Below, one piece after another: positions 26,017-32,862 of a DNA stretch of 64,000 bases. This stretch comes from Brevundimonas intermedia (lineage in GTDB: Bacteria; Pseudomonadota; Alphaproteobacteria; Caulobacterales; Caulobacteraceae): positions 204,883 through 268,882 of the forward strand of contig NZ_BSFD01000001.1 in the NCBI RefSeq assembly GCF_027922165.1. Direction: 5' to 3'. Under the pieces are notes generated by a model. It saw only the letters and a program-made list of their open reading frames with translations. It did no database searches and had not been told where the DNA came from. Made by a program: the position numbers and the translations under genes. Within the stretch, counting starts at the first letter, position 1, and each line of letters begins with the position of its first letter.

Positions 26017-29000
26017 ATGTCGTCGTCGGGATATCTGCTCAACATGCTTTCAAGGTTCGCCACAGCGGCCGCCATTGCGCCGCTCGTGCTGGCTTCGGCC
26101 GCCCATGCCCAGGTCGACATCGGGTCCAAAAAGACCGCCCCAGTACTGACCTCGACGGTCTCCAACGGCGCGGCGTCTGACGTCACCGTGTCCGAAGATG
26201 GCTCCGTGGTGATGACCGGCGGCGTCGCTATCACCAGCGATTCCGACAATGACATCGTGCTGGAAGAGGGTTCCCTGATCACGATGGAGGAGGCTGAGGA
26301 CGGCGACACCGGCATCCTGCTCGAGGCGGGGCAGACCGGCTACCTGACGATGGGGGGCGGCATCTCGATCACCGACGACATCGACAGCTATGAGGACGAG
26401 GACGACGACGGCGACTATGACGGCCCCTTCGCCAGCGGCAGCGACCGGTATGGCATCCGCGTCGCCGGCGACGGGGTCCGGACCGGCAATGTCCTGGTTG
26501 AGGACACGGGCAGCATCGCCGTTCAGGGTGACGATTCCGCCGGGATCTCGATCGAGAGCGCCCTGGCCGGCGATCTGACCGTCCTCGGGTCGGTGTCCGT
26601 GACCGGCGACAATGGCGTCGGCGTGCGGATCGCGGGCGACGTGGACGGCGACATCCTGCTGAGCGGAAGCTCGATTGCGGTGACCGGCGAAGGCTCGGTC
26701 GGGGTCTCGGTCGAGAACACCGTCTCGGGCGCCCTCCAGATCCAGTCTTCGGTCTCCAGCAACGGCTACCGTTACACCTACCAGCCGACCGCCGTGGCCG
26801 ACCTGGACGATGACGATGCGGACGACGTGGACCTGTCCGACGACAGCCTCTACCTGGAAGACCTCGACGCGGACGATCTGCTCCAGGCGGGGTCGGCCGT
26901 TCAGGTCGCAGCCAGCATCGACGGCGGCATACTGCTAGGCGCTGCGCCGTCCTATGAGGACTCCGACGGAGAGGACGGCGACGACGACCGTGACGGCGTC
27001 ACCAACGGCGACGAGGACGACGACGGCGACGGAACCATCAACGCTGATGACGACGACCGCGACGGCGACGGCATCCTGGACGAGAACGAGGGGACGTCGG
27101 CCATCAGCACCTATGGCGCCGCGCCCGCCCTGGCCATCGGCGCCGCGACGGGCGACATCGTCATCAGCGCCTATGGCGACACCGGCTATGGCCTGATCAA
27201 CCAGGGCTCCATAACCGCCTCGGGCATCTTCGACGACATCGACGGGACGGCCGTTCTGATCGGCGGCGGGACCGGATCGACCGTGATCGAGGGCGGAATA
27301 CTGAACGACGGTTCGATCACCGCCGGGTCCAGCGAGGCGAACGCCACCGCTCTGCGGCTGGCGTCAGGCGCCTCGACCCCGACCCTGGTCAACAGCGGCT
27401 CGATCACGGCGACGGCGACCACCGAAGGCCTGGACACGGCGGCCGGGGTGCTGATCGACGCCGACGCCGCCCTGGCCAGCATCGTCAACAGCGGGACCAT
27501 CTCGACCTACATCTACGGCGAGGCGGGGGATGCGGTCGCCATTCGCGACGCCAGCGGTTCGGTGACCAGCCTGACCAACACCGGCGGCATCGTCAGCTAC
27601 ATCATCGCGACCGACAATGACGATGACGACGAGACGGATGACGAGGTGGTGACGGGCAAGACCATCGCCATCGACTTTGCGTCCAACACAACCGGCGTGA
27701 CGATCACTCAGTCCGCCGCCGCCAACGACCTGTTGGCCGACTACGACGGGGACGGCCTGTACGACGACGAGGATCCGGACGACGACGACGACGGGATCCT
27801 GGACGCCGAGGACGACGACGACAACGATGACGATAACGACGGCGTCGCCGATACGGCGGAGCCCTATATCGTGGGCGACATCCTGCTGGGTTCGGGCGCC
27901 GACGTCGTCGATATCCAGAATGGCTATGTGGTCGGCGACATCGCTTTCGGGTCTGGAGCGGACAGCCTGTCGATCGACGGCGGCGCCACCTACCAGGGCG
28001 CTCTGTCGGACGAGGACGGATTGCTGGACATCAACATCATCGACGGCGTGCTGCAGGGGCTTCAAGGCGAGACGCTGAACCTCACCAGTCTGACGGTCGG
28101 CGAGAGCGGCGAGCTGTACTTCACCGTCGATCCCGACGCCGGGACCGTGGGCGACTATGTGGTGTCCGGCGCGGCGACCTTCGCGGACGGGGCGACGATC
28201 AGCCTGCACCTGGACTCGCTGGTCGACGACGGCGGCGAGACCGTGCGCCTGGTGACGGCCGGCTCGCTGTCCTACGGGGCCGTGCAGGGCACGGACCTGA
28301 CGGGCAACTCGCCCTATATGATCGTCTCGAGCCTGTCGGCCGACGAGGCGGCGGGGACGATCGACGTGAATCTGCGCAAGCGCACGACCACGGAGATGGC
28401 GCTGTCCGGCGTGGAGACGGCGGCCTACGAGGCCTTCTACAGCGCCTTGAGCCGCGACGAAGACGTGATGGACGCCTTCCTGGACCAGGCCACCCGCGAC
28501 GACTTCATGAACCTGTACGAGCAGACCCTGCCGGACCATTCCGGCGGCACGCTGATGTCACTGTCCAGCGGGGTCGAGGCCGTGACCCAGGCCCTGGCGA
28601 ACCGCAACAGCACCGCCGCCGTCGGCGAGGTCAGCGGCTGGGTCCAGGAGATCAACTTCTACGAGGACAAGGACAAGACCGACACCTACGGCTATCGCTC
28701 GGAAGGCTTCGGCGTCGCGGGCGGGGTGGAGAAGATGACCGAAGCCGGCGCGGTCGGCGTCTCGGTGGCCCTGGCCTCGTCCGACATCCAGGACCCGGAG
28801 TCGGAGGCCGAGGAGGAACTGTCGTCCAATCTGCTCGAACTGGGTCTGTACTGGCGCGCCCAGGGCCACGGCTGGACCGGCTGGGCGCGGGGCGCCGTCG
28901 GCTACGCCATGTTCAACAGCACCCGCACCCTGGTCGGCGACGACGTCTATCTGAGCTCGGACGCGGACTGGGACGGCTATACGCTGTCGGCCGCGGGCGG

Positions 29001-29451
29001 CGTCTCCTACGAGCGCCGGTTCGGACGGCTGTCGCTGCGGCCCGAGGCCTATGCCGAATACTTCAGCCTGACGGAAGGTTCGCGCCGCGAGTCGGGCGGC
29101 GGGGACGCCTTCGACCTGGAGATCGACGGACGTACCGGCCATGTCGCCAGCGCCACCGCCGCACTGAAGATCGGCTACGGCCTGGGCCGCGACCAGATGT
29201 TCAGGCCGGAGCTGAAGCTGGGCTGGAAGGAGATCCTGTCGGCCGACTATGACGCGACGACCGCCCGCTACATCAGCGGGGGCGAGAGCTTCAGCTTGAC
29301 CGGCGAACCGATCAGCGGCGGCGGGCCGGTGCTGGGCCTGGGCATGACCATGGCCAACGGATTGAGTTCCTTGAGCATTTCCGGCGACGCCCAGCTGCTG
29401 GAGGACTATGTCCGCTACAGCTTCCTGCTGAGGGCGACCTTCCTGTTCTAG
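26017..29451 (+). CDS. Asp-rich autotransporter (type V secretion) with embedded calcium-type repeats
   Basis: An 1144-residue surface protein. The signal peptide covers about residues 1-32 (core ATAAAIAPLVLASAAHA-Q); the ATG at 26044 is an equally good start. The passenger is built of beta-helix-like repeats with recurring G-S-I and N-S-G-x-I strands. Two blocks (about 313-358 and 574-614) carry DxDxDGxxD repeats of thrombospondin-3/calcium-binding type, and shorter acidic stretches lie near 262-290 and 530. The C-terminal 275 residues form an autotransporter barrel, starting near WVQEINFYEDKDKTDTYGYR and ending in the strand FLLRATFLF. It should be displayed on or released from the cell surface and be calcium-sensitive. 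It sits 117 bases after the small ECF-linked gene in the same direction. Confidence 0.85.
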   Translation: MSSSGYLLNMLSRFATAAAIAPLVLASAAHAQVDIGSKKTAPVLTSTVSNGAASDVTVSEDGSVVMTGGVAITSDSDNDIVLEEGSLITMEEAEDGDTGILLEAGQTGYLTMGGGISITDDIDSYEDEDDDGDYDGPFASGSDRYGIRVAGDGVRTGNVLVEDTGSIAVQGDDSAGISIESALAGDLTVLGSVSVTGDNGVGVRIAGDVDGDILLSGSSIAVTGEGSVGVSVENTVSGALQIQSSVSSNGYRYTYQPTAVADLDDDDADDVDLSDDSLYLEDLDADDLLQAGSAVQVAASIDGGILLGAAPSYEDSDGEDGDDDRDGVTNGDEDDDGDGTINADDDDRDGDGILDENEGTSAISTYGAAPALAIGAATGDIVISAYGDTGYGLINQGSITASGIFDDIDGTAVLIGGGTGSTVIEGGILNDGSITAGSSEANATALRLASGASTPTLVNSGSITATATTEGLDTAAGVLIDADAALASIVNSGTISTYIYGEAGDAVAIRDASGSVTSLTNTGGIVSYIIATDNDDDDETDDEVVTGKTIAIDFASNTTGVTITQSAAANDLLADYDGDGLYDDEDPDDDDDGILDAEDDDDNDDDNDGVADTAEPYIVGDILLGSGADVVDIQNGYVVGDIAFGSGADSLSIDGGATYQGALSDEDGLLDINIIDGVLQGLQGETLNLTSLTVGESGELYFTVDPDAGTVGDYVVSGAATFADGATISLHLDSLVDDGGETVRLVTAGSLSYGAVQGTDLTGNSPYMIVSSLSADEAAGTIDVNLRKRTTTEMALSGVETAAYEAFYSALSRDEDVMDAFLDQATRDDFMNLYEQTLPDHSGGTLMSLSSGVEAVTQALANRNSTAAVGEVSGWVQEINFYEDKDKTDTYGYRSEGFGVAGGVEKMTEAGAVGVSVALASSDIQDPESEAEEELSSNLLELGLYWRAQGHGWTGWARGAVGYAMFNSTRTLVGDDVYLSSDADWDGYTLSAAGGVSYERRFGRLSLRPEAYAEYFSLTEGSRRESGGGDAFDLEIDGRTGHVASATAALKIGYGLGRDQMFRPELKLGWKEILSADYDATTARYISGGESFSLTGEPISGGGPVLGLGMTMANGLSSLSISGDAQLLEDYVRYSFLLRATFLF

Positions 29452-29457
29452 AGGGCG

Positions 29458-29564
29458 ATTGCACCCGGAAAAACCAGTGCAATAGAGTGCAATTTCCGGC
29501 TATATTATTGTTTTATAGCCGGAAAATTCTTGATCGACACTGCACGCTGCAATGGAGTGCAATT
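29458..29564. repeat. Cluster of GTGCAAT heptamers, iteron-like
   Basis: ATTGCAC at 29458-29464 is followed by its complement GTGCAAT at 29477-29483, a second GTGCAAT at 29487-29493 and a third at 29557-29563. Two 17-bp blocks, TGCAATAGAGTGCAATT (29478) and TGCAATGGAGTGCAATT (29548), are direct repeats exactly 70 bp apart with one change. They flank the hairpin at 29493-29525. The arrangement looks like a protein-binding array. Confidence 0.7.
29493..29525. terminator. 12-bp perfect hairpin after the autotransporter
   Basis: TTTCCGGCTATA (29493-29504) and TATAGCCGGAAA (29514-29525) are exact complements around a 9-base loop, 42 bases past the autotransporter stop. A and T runs at both ends allow it to act as a terminator on either strand. 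A regulatory operator is the alternative, because repeats surround it. Confidence 0.6.
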
Positions 29565-29912
29565 GTGCGGATCGGGCGGACGGCCCTTTGGGTGGGCTGT
29601 GCGCAGGCGATGGACATGTCAAAGACCGGAACAGCAGCCTAACACCGATCCGGGGAGCGCTAGGTAAAAAGCCTCGGCCGGTTGCCAACTAACTGGAAAA
29701 ACGACGGTTATTCTTCAAAAATAGGATAGCCGGCGGCGCGGAGCGGTATCAATGGAGCATGATCCGCTTCGTTGTCATCCCACCCTCTTGACGCTCGCTT
29801 TCCACTCAGACGACCATTCGACAGACTTGGTTTGCGCCTGATCAAGGCGGCCGCCGGAACTGTCCTGCGATCAGAACGCTGTGCTAGCTATAGTCACGCT
29901 TGGAATGATCCT

Positions 29913-30461
29913 TTGAAATTCGCCCGTCGCCTCATCGTCCTGCCAATCCTGGCCTTGGGCCTGTCCGGCCTCGGGGCCTGCGCCTCAATGCCTGGCCTAT
30001 CAGGCGTACAACTGAACCGGGATCAAGCGTCCCAGGGCGGAAAGACATTCGGCGACGGCGTGGGCCAGGCGGCGACGGCGCCGCTGGATGATCTCAACCT
30101 GCGGCGACAGGAGGTGCCCGAGATTCTGATCACCGCGCGCCGCGCCCCCTATGCGACGACGGGTCTGCAGCGTTGCTCGGCCGTCATCGCCCAGATCGAC
30201 GCCTTGGACGAGGCCCTCGGCCCTGATGTCGATCAGCCGGCGCCGGCGACAGGCACGGGCGACCAGGCGGCCAACGCCGCGCTCGACATGGTTCGCGACA
30301 CCGCCACCGATTTCATCCCCCTGAGGAGTTGGGTGCGCCGCCTGTCCGGCGCGGCGGCCCATGACCGGGAGGTTCAGGCGGCGATCCGCGCCGGCCTGGT
30401 GCGCCGCGGCTTTCTCAAGGGCATCGCTCAGCAGCGCCGCTGCACGCGAAGGGCGGGATAG
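29913..30461 (+). CDS. Putative lipoprotein, unknown function
   Basis: A 182-residue protein starting at TTG (LKFARRLIVLPILALG). Its signal peptide ends in a lipobox, SGLGAC, so the mature protein would begin with Cys and be anchored in a membrane. The frame stays open to 29772, but the upstream part has no signal character, which favours the TTG. The mature region has a stretch DLNLRRQEVPEILITARRAP and ends in a basic Arg-rich tail. Two internal Cys may form a bond. I do not recognise a family. Confidence 0.68.
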   Translation: MKFARRLIVLPILALGLSGLGACASMPGLSGVQLNRDQASQGGKTFGDGVGQAATAPLDDLNLRRQEVPEILITARRAPYATTGLQRCSAVIAQIDALDEALGPDVDQPAPATGTGDQAANAALDMVRDTATDFIPLRSWVRRLSGAAAHDREVQAAIRAGLVRRGFLKGIAQQRRCTRRAG

Positions 30462-30634
30462 TCGTCGGTCGGAGGGGAAGTGGATCGACCACCCGACAAG
30501 GCTCCGGCAAGCGCCGGGACCAGAATCCGTCATTCCGACCGACCTAAAAGGCGACAGTCCGGTCTTGGCGCCAATGTCGGCTTCCCTGCCTGACGCCCAT
30601 TTCGCAAATCGACCCGATGCGGACTTCGGAAGCG

Positions 30635-30898
30635 TCAGCTTTCGGGCAGATTCACCTGCAAAGTGCTCCCTATCGGCACTTCGATTTTCGAAAGACCGAT
30701 GAGCAGGAAAGCCTCGTTCTCCAACGGCTCAGGATTTCGGCGCAGCAGCCATTCCTTATACGCATCTGCCCTCAAGACAGTGCCGTCTGCCCTTGTGATT
30801 GTGGCCAGCAGCTTCTTACCGACAGGGAGGCTGGTGACCTGGTCGGTGGCGACCACTAATCCACGACCTGTGATGTCGAATGTGTCCGCAATGAGCAT
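30635..30898 (-). CDS. Stand-alone EF-Tu domain-2-like beta-barrel protein
   Basis: An 87-residue protein resembling domain 2 of EF-Tu without any GTPase domain. MLIADTFDITGRGLVVATDQ aligns with the EF-Tu segment around VFSISGRGTVVTGR. The end, NEAFLLIGLSKIEVPIGSTL, aligns with the ENVGVLLRGIKREEIERGQ segment of EF-Tu. Hydrophobic/Gly spacing also fits that barrel. In EF-Tu this domain contacts aminoacyl-tRNA, but a free copy may only share the fold. No neighbour gives a function, and codon use is slightly less GC-rich than average here. Confidence 0.7.
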   Translation of the reverse strand: MLIADTFDITGRGLVVATDQVTSLPVGKKLLATITRADGTVLRADAYKEWLLRRNPEPLENEAFLLIGLSKIEVPIGSTLQVNLPES

Positions 30899-31077
30899 TG
30901 CTTCGAGTTATGGCAACTCCCGAACTTTGTGTGAAGGTCCGCGTTCCGCCCTTTCCAGCCCGTCGGAATGTCCGCTTCCTGGCGCCGCGGCCAGGTTTGC
31001 TGACGCGGCGGTGTGGGTGGGGTGACGAAAGGCGTGGCGGGACAGACGATAGCGGGGTTGGGCACATTCACCCCGTC

Positions 31078-31100
31078 ATCCTCGGGCTTGACCCGAGGAT
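31078..31100. repeat. Short dispersed palindrome
   Basis: ATCCTCGGG and CCCGAGGAT are exact complements around CTTGA. Hairpins of this exact form (CTCGGGCTTGACCCGAG) are familiar intergenic repeats in alphaproteobacterial genomes, in my recollection. Confidence 0.65.
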
Positions 31101-31199
31101 CGGATGCGGATCGGGCCGTGCGCGCGCCACAGACGCAATGCGGCGGCCCCTCCCCACAAGCAGGGAGCAACCACGTCCGCTCTCCACTGGCCTTCCGGC

Positions 31200-31370
31200 T
31201 TTCGTCATTCCGGGCGGAGGGCCGCTTGGCCCGGAGACCCGGAACCCAGCGGCGCGCGGGAGCGCGAAACTGTCGCGGATTCGCTGGTCCAGCATCGTGA
31301 GGCTGAACCATTTCGCCTTCGGCGCCGCTGGGTTCCGGGTCTCCGCTACGCTCCGCCCGGAATGACGAAA
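31200..31370. repeat. Palindromic mobile-like repeat, copy 2 (inverted relative to copy 1)
   Basis: A 171-bp unit with the same 17-bp perfect terminal inverted repeats as 4782-4950. Its reverse complement matches copy 1 along its whole length, including the shared block GCGGCGCCGAAGGCGAAAT and the CGCGACAG block. The centre differs in about 25 bases. It lies between the EF-Tu-like gene and the RND operon end. The two copies are about 26 kb apart in opposite orientation and could mediate inversion of the DNA between them. Confidence 0.85.
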
Positions 31371-31428
31371 GGAAAGAAGACGTCGGCGACCTTCGCCCCC
31401 TCGCCTGCGCGAGGGACGGGGCCTTCGA

Positions 31429-32862
31429 TCAGCTCTCGGCCTGCCAGCCGCCGGCCAGCGCGCGGAACAGGGCGATCTGGTAGGTGGTGACCAGGGCGTC
31501 GGACTGGGCCAGGGCGGCGTCGGCGGCGGCCTGGGTGCGTTCGGCGTCGAGCACTACCAGGAAGCTGTCGGCGCCGGCGTTGAAACGCTGACGCGACAGG
31601 TTGGCGGCGCGGGCCGCCTGATCGCGGGCCTCGGTCAGGGCGGCGCGGCGGTCCAGTTCGTTGGCGTAGTTGCTGAGCGCCGTCTCGGTCTCTTGCAGGG
31701 CCGTCAGCACCGTCTGGTCGAAGGTGGCCAGGGCGGCGTCGGAGCGGGCGTCGGCGGCCTTGATCTGGGCGCGGGCGGCGAAGAGGTTGGGGAAGGACCA
31801 GCTGATCAGCGGACCGAAGCTGAAACGGTAGTTCTGGTCATCGCCCAGTTCGCTGGAGTCCAGGGCGGTGGAGCCGAAGGAGCCGCCCAGGCTGATCTGG
31901 GGATACAGGTTGGCGGTCGCCACGTTCACGCGGGCGGCGGCGGCAGCCAGGTTCGCCTCGGCCTGGCGAACGTCGGGACGACGCGCCAACAGGGCGGCGC
32001 CGTCGCCGATCGGGATCGGCCGGCTGAGTTGCGGCGGCCGGACGCAGGCGGCGGCGGCCTGGCTAGCCTCGGCCGGGGTGACGCCTGTCAGGGTCGCCAG
32101 CCGGTACAGGGCCTCGTTGCGCGACGCCCGCAGCGTCGGCAGGGTCGCCGCCGTCTGGGCCAGGGCCGCACGGGCGCTGGCCACGTCCAGGCCGGTGCCC
32201 GCCCCGCCGTCGAGCAGGGTCTGGGTCAGGTTGGAGGTGTTGCGCTGCAGCTCCAGCGTCCGTTCGGCCACCGCGATCTGGGCGTTGGCCGAGCAGGCGT
32301 CGGCATAGGCGCGGGTCGTCTCGGCCGCGACCGAGACCTGAACCGTGGCCAGGGCGGCCTCGGCTGCGCGGGCGTCAGCGCGGGCGGCGCGGATGGTCGA
32401 TTCCACCCGGCCGAACAGATCGACCTCGTAGCTGGCCGTAAGACCGGCGTCATAGGTGTCGACCTCGGGGGCGTCCTCGCCTGCAGGCAGGCCGTTGACC
32501 GTGGCGGCCGAGGCGCGGCTGCGCTGGGCCTGGGCGCTGGTGGTGGTGGTCGGGAACCGGCCCACGCGCGCCTCGGACAGGGACGCCCGAACCGCGCGCA
32601 GGTTGGCGAAGGCCGCCTCCAGCTCGTTGTTCTCGGCGAAGGCCTGACGGATCAGGCCGTCCAGCGTCGGGTCGTCATACAGCCGCCACCAGTCGTCTCG
32701 CGCCGGAGCGGTCGAGACCGTGGTCGAGGCGGCGCCGATGAAGGCGCCCGTCCCGGCCACAGGCAGGTCGGCGGCCGGCGCCCGGGGCCCGACCGCGCAG
32801 GCGGCGAGCAAGGCGCTGGCGGCTGCGGCGGTCAGGAAGCTGAGGGTCTTGGTGCGGGTCAT
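31429..32862 (-). CDS. Outer-membrane efflux lipoprotein (OprM/NodT-type OMF)
   Basis: A 477-residue TolC-type channel. The N-terminal signal ends in lipobox LLAAC (residues 18-22), so it is lipid-anchored. Two OEP repeats follow, with the usual long Ala/Gln/Arg-rich helices (LEAAFANLRAVRASLSEARV; later LTEARDQAARAANLSRQRFN) and a C-terminal SDALVTTYQIALFRALAGGW, typical of this family. Its start overlaps the RND stop by one base. It completes the three-part pump, and the operon order is adaptor, pump, channel. Confidence 0.93.
   Translation of the reverse strand: MTRTKTLSFLTAAAASALLAACAVGPRAPAADLPVAGTGAFIGAASTTVSTAPARDDWWRLYDDPTLDGLIRQAFAENNELEAAFANLRAVRASLSEARVGRFPTTTTSAQAQRSRASAATVNGLPAGEDAPEVDTYDAGLTASYEVDLFGRVESTIRAARADARAAEAALATVQVSVAAETTRAYADACSANAQIAVAERTLELQRNTSNLTQTLLDGGAGTGLDVASARAALAQTAATLPTLRASRNEALYRLATLTGVTPAEASQAAAACVRPPQLSRPIPIGDGAALLARRPDVRQAEANLAAAAARVNVATANLYPQISLGGSFGSTALDSSELGDDQNYRFSFGPLISWSFPNLFAARAQIKAADARSDAALATFDQTVLTALQETETALSNYANELDRRAALTEARDQAARAANLSRQRFNAGADSFLVVLDAERTQAAADAALAQSDALVTTYQIALFRALAGGWQAES

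Larger units (their letters stand above)
29452..29912. other. Repeat-rich, AT-rich intergenic region
   Basis: No gene is supported. It contains repeated GTGCAAT heptamers and a long hairpin in its first 115 bases (annotated separately). The remainder shows no clear structure until the lipoprotein start. A CTATAGT sequence near 29889 could be a -10 element for that gene. Confidence 0.5.
30899..31428. other. Gene-free region holding two kinds of palindromic repeat
   Basis: The open frames on both strands here are low-complexity shadows running through repeats. The region holds the 31078-31100 palindrome and the 171-bp element copy 2 (both annotated separately). The remaining sequence shows no gene signals. 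Confidence 0.6.

Noticed and set aside
25790-26149. 119-codon plus-strand frame between the small ECF-linked gene and the autotransporter
   Set aside because: It is Arg/Pro/Ser-rich shadow sequence overlapping both real genes in another frame.
29500-29688. 62-codon minus-strand frame after the autotransporter
   Set aside because: It overlaps the GTGCAAT array and hairpin and has no coding signature.
30899-31365. Open frames on both strands between the EF-Tu-like gene and the efflux operon
   Set aside because: They run through dispersed palindromes and the 171-bp repeat copy; no ribosome site or protein family.
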